Assembly: GCA_948144175.1 (NCBI GenBank)
Contig: CANXME010002415.1
Location: forward strand, 62,001-126,000
Source: Closterium sp. NIES-65
Lineage: Eukaryota; Streptophyta; Zygnematophyceae; Desmidiales; Closteriaceae
Length of the DNA stretch: 64,000 nt
Reading direction: 5' to 3'
The translations under genes and the position numbers were made by a program. Below, in pieces: positions 1 to 10,341 of the stretch (position 1 is the first letter of the stretch; each line of letters begins with the position of its first letter). The notes beneath the pieces were generated by a model that was not told where the DNA came from, did not search any database, and worked only from the letters and a program-made list of their open reading frames with translations.

Positions 1-305
1 TTAGTAAACAACTATATTAATAGAATCGGGAGACGTTCACTACCGGTGTTTTGCCATTGTATCTTTATAACACTGTGCGGTCCGTTCATTTAGCAATCAT
101 AGGGTTTATTGTATCTGTAGGCATGTCGACCTCTACGCATGGCTACAATGATATTACGTAGATTTGATGTGTACTGAGCACGCAATGTCATTGTTGACCA
201 TACGTCTCATCAGTTATTGTGCAGAAAGGCATCGATGATGTCGTCCGCCGCCCCTGCACAGGTTTAGCAAACAAGTTCATTAGATTAATGCAGAGTTTAG
301 TGAAA
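1..305. other. No gene seen at left window edge
   Basis: This AT-rich stretch holds no supported coding exon, RNA gene or clear repeat. It lies beyond the 3' end of the Ulp1-AP2 gene. If that gene belongs to a Mutator-like element, the left terminus of the element should lie here or outside the window, but I could not identify a terminal inverted repeat. Confidence 0.5.
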
Positions 306-750
306 CTACAGCATATGAATAAGCACTAATATGACACAACCACACATCTCACCTGTTGCTGGCTCGCTTGCCAGTGCGGAGCCGTGGGACGTTGGGTTGG
401 GATTGTTGGGAGAAGTCGACTGTGAATATGTCAGGCCATGTACCCTGACCTGTCCAGTTTGCCCTGCGGGTCGGACTGGTTGGGTTTGTGGGTCAGATAC
501 TGGATGTGCCGTACTGGGTGCAACGGATGGTGGTGTTGGTAGGACATGCGGATGGGGTGCTGTGTTCTGTGAAGCGGCATGGCCTGCAGGGTTGGGAGCA
601 ATGGGTAATGAAGGGGTTGGGTGTACGGGGATAGGGGCTTGCACCTGGCTGAATGGATGGTTTGGGATTTGGTTGAAAGCAAACTGCTGGGATGGAAAAT
701 GGAGGTTGGGAGGAGGGCGGTTCTGATTGTACGGCTGCCATGCACCAGGG

Positions 751-3527
751 TTAAGGGCTGCACCGGCGTGTCCCGCGAAGGCGGCGGCTGGCGGGTGGTA
801 GTTGCCAAACGTGGCTCCAGGGTGCTGGTGGGAAAAGGGGGGTGGAGCCTGTGTAGTGTACTCCTGCTGGCGTTGGGATGGAAGGCTCAGGGAGGCTGCC
901 GAGCACTTCTCGCCAGTTCCTCCACTCTGCCCACCGCTTGGCCTCCACTATCCTTGCAACCCCTTGCGTCGTCAGTCCCTCCAAGCACCGCCTCTCCTCC
1001 ACGCTCAACTCCACCATCGTTGAGCTGGAGAGGGACGGTCGGCAAATGTGGGCGGCTGCGGCATATGCTTTTGCGGCATCCAAGATCTCCGTATACCGTC
1101 CAAGCACTAAAAACTTACTCTTTGTGCTATCTACGCACAGTCGTGCCGCCCACCTACCTTCCCGTTTGGTTACGCCAGTATAGCCAGAGCTAGGAGCTCG
1201 ACCACGCGCAGTGTTGCGACTCGTTGTCTCTGTCCCTGTGCTGTGGGCGGACACTAAATCCACATCCGCGTTCGAGGCTGTCACACCATGCCCAGCACCC
1301 ACGGCCTCTCTTGCACCTCTGTTACCATCCGTAGTACCCAACAACCCTTTGGCACCTTCATCACGCAACCCCAGTTCCTCATTGTCCCTCCTCGCACCGT
1401 CCGCCATATCACCATCTCCATCTTTTTCAAGCTTACTGTTAATCCCACCTACACCCGCCTCAACGTCAGCCTCAGGACCCTCGCCATGTGCACCTCTCAT
1501 GCTGTCATGTGTGCCAGCGTTGTTCCCTCCCACATCCCCATGTCCCTCCCCTACAGCATCCCCTCCCGCATCCCCATGTCCCTGCCCTGTAGCTACCTGT
1601 CCCACATCAACATGTCCCTCTCCTGCAACGTCCCCTCCCACATCACCATGTCCCTCCCCTATATCCACACCGCCAATGCCCGGCTGTGGAGTACGGGACA
1701 GCATCAGCTCACGCAGTTGCCTCTCGAGCTTGGCAATAGCCACTGCCTGACTCTCATTTCGAACCTCCAGCCTATGCATCCGCTCTGCCATCTCCGCTCT
1801 CCACTCCCTATCCTCCACCTCATCGCCAATCACCTCAAACTCAGGTGGTTTCCTAATCTCATTGCCAGGAGGGATCTCATGCCCAGCTGCTATGAGCTCC
1901 CCGATCAGCCGTCCTTCTGCCAGGGCGCACACATCCTCCCGTATAACACGCCGGTATGCCAGTGGGCTCATGCTGAACCGGACCCCATGCTCAGCACCTT
2001 CGAAGCATGCCTCCACTAGCGCTTGAATGTACTGGCATACAAAGATGCCGCAGTCATATTCATTCTGCTGCAGAGGCATTTGCCACGCCTGCTAAACACC
2101 AATGCCACATGCAGCATAAATGAGAACAATAGAGTACACGAGCATCATTTGACAAGGGGTGGCATGTAGAATCATTTGACAACGGGATGTTGTAGCATGG
2201 TTGACGAGCGTTATTCAAGTCAACTCACCTCCATGACGTGTGGCTTGAAGCGCCCAAGCCTCGCCTTCATCTCTTCTACCGTGCGGTTGCCATGCTCCTT
2301 CTCGAAGGCCATGCCAAGCAAGCTGTCACCCGGTCGAATTTGTGATATAAAAAAGGCGGATTAGTGTGTGGTTTAGTGAGACATAAGCTAGCAGAGCTAT
2401 GTTGGAGTGCTTGTGTGGGAATGGTCGTACGCACCCCAAAAAAAAACTTACTTGGTCATGTTCTTGAAAGCATTGCCCCCCACAGCATGCATCCCGAAAG
2501 AGTCGTATAGCAGCAACCACGCAGGCTCTGTGGTGCTGTCCTCGTCGAGCGGGAGAGTCACAACTCCAGGGTTGACGACAATCATGACACTGAAATGAAA
2601 CCTGCATCGTTCGTTAATCCACAATATTTGTCAGTGCTTAGGCATTACAACGGCAGAAGACGTTAGAGAGTTGGAGAGACTAGCGAATCGTGATACTGCA
2701 ACTTACCCGCCATAGATTGGCATGGCCAGATAGTCGTAGCTGAAGATCGACGGTCCCGTGACACATTCGGCTATCTTGCCTCGAGAGCAGAAGTAGTCGT
2801 AACTCTGACTGTCCAACGCGAGCCACGTCTTGCCGTTGCTCAACTTGGGCTGGCGGATGTTCAGCACTCTGCGTTTACACAGCCATTAAATAGGTCAAAA
2901 GCAATAGGGAGTCGTTTGCGTTAGAATCAGAAGATGTGGGTATGGCAACAAGACCGGCCATCGTGATAATGGCCCCACAACTGCAGCAAATGATACAGCA
3001 TGTCCGCGGTGTGACACTCACATGTTATGAAAATCTATCAACGGCTGCGTGATCGGCTGGTTGTCGGTGATGTGGAGAGCATCGGCCAACGAAATAATTG
3101 CCGTCATTCCGTGATGATCACGAATCGCATTGGTGGGAAACAATGGATGCTTTAACTTGGCCGCAATAGTGCTAGTCTCCTCATGAGTATCTAGAAACGG
3201 GATTTGAACATCTGCCGTGATTTTTGTGATAAGGTCGTCCGGCGGAGAGTGTACCGACGGTGAGTCAAACGGGGGCTCCAGGCCGTAATCGTGAGGGGCT
3301 ACCTTATTCAATACCACCGGCTCAAGATTCGTGGCGCCCTGCTCTTTAGTAGACGAGTAGTGTGCATGCGCCAACTTCAGCCTATCGCTTCGACGACGCC
3401 CGTCATCCTCGCCAGACTCTACGTCGGGTTGTGACGCATTTTCCCGTTTTCGAGAGAGTTTCCCAGCCCGTGTGTCATCACGGGTGTTTTTCGCGGCCTT
3501 CCTACCTCTAGCGGCGCGACCTGTCAT
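751..3527 (-). CDS. Ulp1-like SUMO-type cysteine protease fused to an AP2/ERF domain
   Basis: Five exons fit GT-AG consensus and one frame: 3527-3022, 2868-2707, 2601-2452, 2322-2229 and 2088-751, giving 749 aa. ATG 3527 was chosen because the longer reading frame upstream begins only with a non-ATG codon. Residues 1-60 are basic. The C48 (Ulp1) catalytic set is complete: His225 in HFSVMIVV, Asp256 in LLYDSFG, Gln311 and Cys317 in QNEYDCGIFVC. After the protease come a predicted coiled coil (about 395-434), four 12-14 residue Gly/His/Asp repeats (about 445-495) and an AP2-like domain (about 605-657; GVTKREGRWAARL, LGRYTEILDAAKAYAAAA). Ulp1 enzymes cleave SUMO from its targets; AP2 domains bind DNA. 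The fusion is open within a single exon, so it does not depend on splicing. The C-terminus is uncertain: a protein-like P/Q/N/H-rich frame, shifted by one base, runs on to 306. Confidence 0.78.
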
Positions 3528-5387
3528 AGTAACGATATGCAACGCGCCGTCCGCAGCTGTGATATGTAATTACGAGGTGATGCTACGTGGAGCTGTCCCG
3601 GACTAAGACCTAGGAGCTATAGTAGCGTGACTACAACGACAACCCTAATTTTCTGTGCTGTGTGACTCAGAGATAAGAACACGATCGGCTTGAAATTGAT
3701 CGGGTGAAACACCGTGATTCAGGTTAGCTAAATGGATGCGGATCATTTCTGTAGCTCGCGATTGAATCGATGGTAACTCGATTTCGTGAGCGAAACTACT
3801 TTGTACGAACGTGTTATTTTAAACTCGCGAAACCACATGAGGCACGAAACTCATGGTTGCGCTGTTACGTGCGAGCCCAATTGTCACACTGTCGGACCCC
3901 GGCACAGAGTGAACACGCATCTCTTCATAATTCCATACGAGGGTTGGATTGCCAACCATTTCCGACAGTATCTTCGACCAATGGAAATTCACCCAGTAAT
4001 TGATCGGGCAATTAGACGTGCCATTCAACCTGTGCAATGCGCGTTCCTCTATGACCGGTCTTATGCACGTCTTATATGGCCGGTCATAAAGCGCCATACG
4101 CTATTTAAAAAGGCGCGTCAGCGCGCCTTAAAAGGCCTGATAACGATACATAATTCTGTATGTACAATACATGTAACCCCAAAAATTTGCAGTTGATCTA
4201 GCACAACGGCAATGTTCTAGAAGCATACAACCCTAGTTTCCAAATGCGCAACATCCACGCAATGTGTGTGAAAATTACAAACCAATGAGTGGTTGAACTA
4301 ACAAGGAGATGGGTACACGTATGAAACTCCAAGTCGAACATTAGGTCGACAGAATGCTCCGAAGACCTCCTTGTCGAGCTGTAGGTCCTGGTCGACGCCC
4401 CACCCGTCGCCCAGACCAGTCAGTTGCAGCTGTCGAGCTCCCTGGTCGATAGCAACACCACAGCGGTCCCCTGCAGCTCGACGAATCCTGTCGAGCAGCT
4501 CTCCACTGTGAACGGTCGGTTGCTACTCCCGTACATCCGACCAAGTCGCCGGCGTTGCCCAAGCGAGGGCAGGGCCAACACTCCATTCCTGGTAACATGG
4601 ATATGGCCAAAAAAAAAGTCTGGATACGTGAACGGTATCGTCGTATGATATATTTTTACATGAGGGTTGTTATATGGGGTATAGCAGTATGGGTTAGGTT
4701 TACGCACCCCAACCAACCTTAATCGAACCACCATTCCGTTCTTGAGAGTATAGTGGCTAAGGGATGTAATATTACCCATGAGTGTGTTGCATGGGCTGTA
4801 CCGGGTGGTAGTATGTTTAGCGTTGTTGTGTATTGATGTGATGGACACGAGATTAAGGACTATCAGGTCCTTCTTACATTTCGCTACTTACACTCCACTC
4901 AAAATATGTTTCATCTATGTATACAATATGTCTATTCCGGTGCACATATATGCAATTTCCTAATTGTCGTGAACCCTAATTTCGCGATACAAAATCACAT
5001 GATGGAAAGTAGACCTCAAAACGCATCCGTCCTTGGCACGTAACGTCAGGCTCGCGTGGTAACATTGTACCCATCCGGTCATTGGTGAGGTAATATGCTC
5101 GTCCGTTAATGACCGGTCATATGCGCGTGCACATATGACCGGTCATATGTGCGTCTGCATTTGCCTCGTCATTTGCACGTGTGAATACAGCGCGTGGATT
5201 GCGCCTGTGCGTACTAATGGTCAGGGGCAGTAATGTTTATGGCCGGTCATATGGAGTTTCATATATCTTCAAGTCATGGCAATTCGTTGCTCTTTTTCTC
5301 CTAGTAGTAAAGTGCATGCAACGTACCACATTCCCTAACATTCATATGCAGTAGTTAATATTCAGCAATCAAACTATCACCGTACCA
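3528..5387. other. Intergenic region between the two MULE genes
   Basis: No exon was supported here. It contains the promoter side of the Ulp1-AP2 gene and the 3' side of MURA, and is marked by a recurring ACCGGT-centred palindrome. A GC-rich dyad (GGCGCG..CGCGCC) sits at about 4112-4127. Confidence 0.5.
4051..5250. repeat. Dispersed ACCGGT palindrome (ATGACCGGTCAT type)
   Basis: The 12-bp palindrome ATGACCGGTCAT occurs exactly at 5109-5120 and 5135-5146. Variants are ATGACCGGTCTT at 4051-4062 and ATGGCCGGTCAT at 4076-4087 and 5239-5250. The first two form a 37-bp cluster and the last three a 142-bp cluster, on either side of an approximately 1-kb spacer between the two MULE genes. They could be protein-binding sites (for the transposase or the AP2 domain) or internal subterminal repeats; the role is not shown by sequence alone. 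Confidence 0.6.
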
Positions 5388-8348
5388 CTAGCTTGCTACG
5401 TGATACACACCTGACCCCCCATATTTCCCCTTACATTTCTTCCGGGTATGCTCCGTCGAGCCACAGTCACCGCACTTGTATCTCCGTTTAGGGGCTTCAC
5501 GCCTTCGGTTTGATTGTGGCCGCCCTGCTCCTCTCTGCACAAAAATAGGAGGATCACAAACTCCCTCCTCAACTAGGCTCGTTTTCAGCAATAACCGTGT
5601 CTACACACGAATACGGAATGAGAGACCCATAAGTCTTTTTCCAGTTGTCGGCCTTCCAATACCTGGAAATAAAGGGTATAGGATCCATTCCCCTCTCCCG
5701 TAAGTGTGCAAATGCATGTGAGCATGGGAACCGATACTCCTGCCAGTTTTTGCATTCGCACGATCTCTCTCCGACATCATTGTTGAAGGATAGAGGACGT
5801 GGATCCAGCAGGGAGCCCTTGTTTCGAACATCTGCATTGCTTGGACCATTGCGTGTGACCCTGTAGCCACGGCTTCGGTTCTTTTTCAGCTCAAACCGCT
5901 TCTCACCCTCGACCGTCAACGTATGCTGCCAGTTTAAAGATCTACGCTGTCCATCCGAGTAGATATGTGCCATCCAGTCCCACATGCCCGCCATTACGTA
6001 CGTCACGGGCAGAATACGGATCTTCTTGATAGCGTTGTTTATGGACTCCACCATTTGGCTGCTGTAGATACCAAAGCGACACGTGGGGGCATAACACCGT
6101 GCCCATTGCTTGATGAAGACTGTAATCTTCTTTTTCCTCTTGTACCTGGGGCCATCCTGTCCCGTGCGAACGATTATACCTGCACCTTCCTCCATCTGGT
6201 CCCCAGCCCCTTGCTGAGCATCCACATTGCCCAATCCACCCAACCCCGTCTCAGGACCGCCGGTTACGTCCGCACTTCGTCCTGCTTCGTTCCGTCGACC
6301 CATGGGGGGGGGAACACGGTGCTGAAGTGTTGGATGACGTTGTGTTTGGCTCTCTTGCGTTGGCAAATGAGGGTCGGTTGTTGCCCTGTTGTCGAAGACA
6401 CTGGTCCTTCCAACCCTTGCATCCCGTTTCCCTCTAAGGATCTCCTTCCGCCTTTGCCGCATCTTGGCCGCTTGTTGCGCAGCTGCGTTGGATAGCGTTG
6501 GATCAGTCAGCGTAGTGGTGGGATGTGAGCAGTGGCCATTATCTGTACTGTCCTCATCCCCGGAATCCTCCCCACAGCTGATCTGACTCCCGTCCTCCAC
6601 CTCGAACTGGTCATTGAACACTTCTCGTGTGGCATCTGTTTCCGGTTGAATATCGTCCAAAGGTGCCGGCTCGTGTCCTTGGTTATCGCCTGCAAACGAA
6701 GGGAGCACAGATGTTGGTGTGGTCTCTTGAGCCGATGAATCAACAATGTCGGCAGCCAGCGAATGGGGCATGGAGGGAAAGGTGTGGTTAGCGGTATCAT
6801 CAGCCGCCATTGTTTGCTGCTGCTCTCCCCTGCTTTGACGTCGTCTTTGCCGCCGCAACTCTATCCTCGCCTTTCTTGCCTGTTTTGCGGCACTATTCAT
6901 GCCCCTTAACTCATCTCCTGACTCTGGCACGCTAGCTCGTCGGTTGGTTTTGCGTCGGCCACCGGTCTGTTGCGCACGACCTTCTTCAACCCCGAAAAGA
7001 TAGTTAGCCATTGCGGCGCACTGCTGCCGGCATCTCCTCACGAGTTTCCCAAACTTCGCCTTGGTGCGGCAGTTGGCGAGCTTCTTGAAGAGGTCCGAGG
7101 CGTTGGGCCCAAACTTTAGCACATTTTGCTCCAAATGCCAGCTGCAGAAGTAGTGGGGAAGCTGCAATGGGAACACTTCTTTAACAGCAGGAATCAACCC
7201 CTTGTCACGGTCACTAATAAGGGAGGCATTCTGTGTGGTTGGCCAAGATGGAATATGCTTCAACAAGTTCTCACAAAACCACTTCCAACTATCCTTATTC
7301 TCACTCTCGCATAGGCCGTACGCAAGTGGAACAAGCTGGTTATTGCCATCCTTAGCAGCTGCAACCAAGAGCGTAGCACGCTGTGCCCGAATGAGAAACG
7401 TGCCATCCATACCAATGACCGGTCGACAGAACCTTAGGGCAGTTTTTGATGCCGATGGGGCGGCAAAAGCACGGAAGAAAGCGTGATCCTTTGTCACAAG
7501 GTCGAGCGTTGCTTCAGGGTCAATCGCCCTGAAGCGTTCCAACAGGCAAGGGATGTAACGAAACGATGTTTTCCAATCTCCAAACCGCTCCTTCAACATC
7601 TTTTCCTTGAGCCTGCGATGATTGGTGATAACGTGCAAGACAGTATAGGCATGTAGCACGAACATGAGAGACATCGTGTGGGTAATCATGAACATTTCTT
7701 TATGGTACACGGATGAGATGGAAGGTTGGGAACCACAATAGAATGCTATAATACTTACCTCCAAGATTGATGATAACTGATGTCAGGACCGCCGGTCGAC
7801 GCAATCTGATCCTTGTAAGTCCCGGGAGGGTGATGTGGAGCGGCGTGGACAAGGTTCCCATGATGACGCTGTAGATACGGTACTTTATTTGTAGTGTGGT
7901 TGACGTAGCGGTCCCGATCAACGGGTGAGCAACAATGAGATGTTGGGGCGGACAGTTTATTAACACGCCAAAACCCACCCGCTCCGTCAGTTGAGTACTC
8001 ACACCGCCACTTGCAAGCTGGTTTACGTCGCTCATGGTGACTCATGCATATAGCGCTGGCTCTGTTTGGCCTACTCTTTGAAACCCTAAAACCGAAGTTG
8101 TGGGCTACCGAATAATCTTCCAACGCCTCGTACAGAAATTTCTTCGAGGAGTACAGTTGACCTTCACACAACGGGGCTCGATCGTTTATCACTAATGGTG
8201 GCGAGTGATTATCTTCATCCGTCATATTTCGGAGCAATGCACGGTACATATCACTCTGCTTGGGCTCTCCAGTGCCAACAAAACAAAACTCCGTATCTTC
8301 GTCGCCTGAGTCGTACTCTGTGTTAGTAGTATTAGATGACGAACCCAT
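5388..8348 (-). CDS. MURA-type Mutator transposase (MULE), frame broken before zinc knuckle
   Basis: This is a DDE transposase of the Mutator superfamily. Exon 1 is 8348-7759, the intron 7758-7613 has GTAAGT and CAG borders, and exon 2 is 7612-5569 (877 aa in all). ATG 8348 is the first ATG; upstream in-frame codons are non-ATG. An N-terminal MuDR-type DNA-binding region spans about residues 65-145 (LYSSKKFLYEALEDY). The core shows D266 (IGMDGTF), D331 (ISDRDKG), CxxH at 353-356 and E719 (MVESINN). A SWIM zinc finger (CxC...CxH) follows at about 815-835. Roughly 290 residues of low-complexity, charged sequence separate the CxxH motif from the catalytic Glu. A CCHC zinc knuckle (CGDCGSTEHTRKKC) is encoded at 5591-5388 in a frame shifted by one base after the stop at 5569; no convincing intron joins them, so a one-base frameshift or sequence error is likely. 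Confidence 0.82.
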
Positions 8349-8624
8349 TGCGGCTAGTAGAAACGTTCCAACTGAATTACCTCCTAGAAGAGATACGGGA
8401 ACAAAGTAGGATGTCAACCCTAAAACGACGAGAGAATAGGGTGTGTGAGGTGTGTTGCATCACTTTAAAAAAAAAAAGCGCGGGATATTGACTTAGCGTT
8501 TCAATTTGACTCTTATTGGCCAGAGGTTTTGTTTCGGCGTGTGTACCTTTTGTAGCATTGGTGAGTTTAAACATATATTCCATTTCCAGTAGCGCGATCT
8601 CATATGGGCGTGACCCTATATGAG

Positions 8625-8785
8625 CGCGCCTGATTGGACGCGCAAGATCAGAAAAGGGCCCGCGCATAGAGTCGACCAATCACACGCGCTCTGTAATTGG
8701 TCGCGCGTGTGGACAGTCGTGCAATTGAGTATATGATCGGGGATTCATATCTCTATGCGCGGATTGGTCAATCATTGGACCGAAA
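8625..8785. promoter_or_regulatory. CCAAT/ATTGG-rich upstream region of the MURA gene
   Basis: About 280-440 bp upstream of the MURA start, CCAAT or its complement ATTGG appears at least five times (near 8630, 8676, 8696, 8763 and 8774), interleaved with GCGCG runs. CCAAT boxes are standard NF-Y sites in eukaryotic promoters. The assignment rests only on clustering and position. Confidence 0.35.
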
Positions 8786-10341
8786 ATGAGCGCGACTGTT
8801 CGCCGAACATGATCGTGTTGATTATTGTCGTGTATTCGAACGATGACGTGGCCGCTCTCGCGCACGTCACCCAGCCGAAAAAATCGGGCGGAAAAACACA
8901 CGCCACGTTTTTGCGGGAAGAGTTACGAACGACGTGAGAAAAGCAGGGCTAAAAACCGGTTTTGGGTAATGTGCCGGATAAAAAAAAAGCCAGAGGAAAC
9001 CTCTGGCAAGACCACTCGAGCAATTATCATCAAATTGTCCGACTACGGTAGCAAATTGAGCCTACGTGTGCAACGGCAAATCACCGTTTCCGGGTCTGGA
9101 GAAAATCTCTCCGGCCACAACTCCGCCAAGCAGCATCCCTGCCTGCCAGCTAACCTGGCTGCCAGCTTGCTTTGTGATGGGGGCAGGCAGGCAATGGGGG
9201 ATTGGCGCGGAGTGAGTGCACAGTCGGGGAAGGGATTGCTAGGAGCCGCGGAGGACATTGCGGAAGGGAAATCTTGAGGGTAGCGAGTGGGAGACACGGT
9301 GGAGATTGGGCGAAAAGATTTGGCCAAGAGTGATGCCCCTTCTTTCCTGACCTTCTGCTCCAGAGCGTACAGCACGCCTGGATTGGTTGACTGGCACAAT
9401 GCCAAACTGCAGATTGGATATTCGTTGCAAACGGGGAAAACGACAGGTTCAGCAGGTAGTTTATGTTGACGCAGTTGAAGCACGCCGATGAAGCCATCAC
9501 ATAGCGACGAAGATTTGACAACGCAAGTCCCAAGAAGGGATCTTCGATTGGATGTTGGTCACAGCATGAAAGGCAGCGTCGGTGCTACTGACATCGTCAG
9601 ATCCGACTGGCAATTTAGTCTCATTGCGCAAACTACTTACCCTTCATCTTCTTACAAGGTCGGTACATCAACACGAGGCGTTCATTCTCCCTAAGATGCC
9701 CTAAGGGCGGATCCGAAGTGAAGTCGACATCCGTTGACATCCGATGTCGGTAAATCCTGACGGTTGGAACTCTCGATCCAAGGGTTGACATTTACCGGCA
9801 TCCAACCTCTCCATTCGTCGCTTCACTTCGGACACGCTCTCACTTGACGAGACACGCCAAGATACAATCCACTAAGCATTGAGTGTTCGAACTAGGGTTA
9901 ATTCGTCAAATGCGGCGGCACAAAGAAATAATGAAGCCAAGTTGACATTGATCAAAGAAGCAGCAACAGCAGCAGAAACATACATGCACATGCCGCGAAA
10001 AAGCGGGATGAAACAACGTACACAGTGTTGATTGCACGCCTTCTGCGGTGCTTGAACGTTGGTTTCACAAGATATCAACTAATAACAAATCTCGAGGATA
10101 TCGCATCGTGAAAGATATACGATCGACGAAGGCCACAGGCGCTTCAGTTTGTCCACGCAATCCCATCTACATATCATATCAAATGACCAGTCCGGCGTGC
10201 GTGGAATCGACAGATAGAAAGACGTCAGCGTGACGGACAGCACAGGTACACCAATAAGCACGATACAATTGTGTTTGAACGTAGTACCATCCTTATAAAT
10301 TCATATCATATTATATGGTACTAGCATATCCATACACACCA
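8786..10341. other. Intergenic region between MURA and HISN2
   Basis: No coding exon is supported. A short perfect hairpin lies at 8989-9007 (GCCAGAGG, AAA loop, CCTCTGGC) and a larger foldback at 9713-9831. The remainder looks unstructured. The right limit of the MULE should lie in this interval. Confidence 0.5.
9713..9831. repeat. 119-bp imperfect foldback (possible MITE)
   Basis: Outer arms CCGAAGTGAAG (9713-9723) and CTTCACTTCGG (9821-9831) are exact inverted repeats. Inner arms GATGTCGGTAAA (9743-9754) and TTTACCGGCATC (9791-9802) are inverted repeats with one mismatch. GTTGACAT-like words recur between them. The nested symmetry suggests a small foldback element, but no target-site duplication was identified. 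Confidence 0.5.

Larger units (their letters stand above)
306..8900 (-). mobile_element. Two-gene Mutator-like element (MULE), ends undefined
   Basis: Two minus-strand genes lie head to tail: a MURA-type transposase (8348 down to about 5388) and an Ulp1-like cysteine protease gene (3527 down to 751 or 306). MULEs that carry an Ulp1-like gene are a known plant class, the Kaonashi-type elements of Arabidopsis. Shared strand, adjacency and lack of any host gene between them suggest one element. I did not find long terminal inverted repeats or a 9-11 bp target duplication, so the outer limits are arbitrary. The region could instead hold two unrelated degenerate elements. Confidence 0.5.

Noticed and set aside
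8989..9007. Perfect hairpin next to a homopolymer run, resembling a bacterial terminator
   Set aside because: The homopolymer is an A run preceding the stem on the plus strand, no gene ends there, and the genome is eukaryotic. I treat it only as a short inverted repeat.
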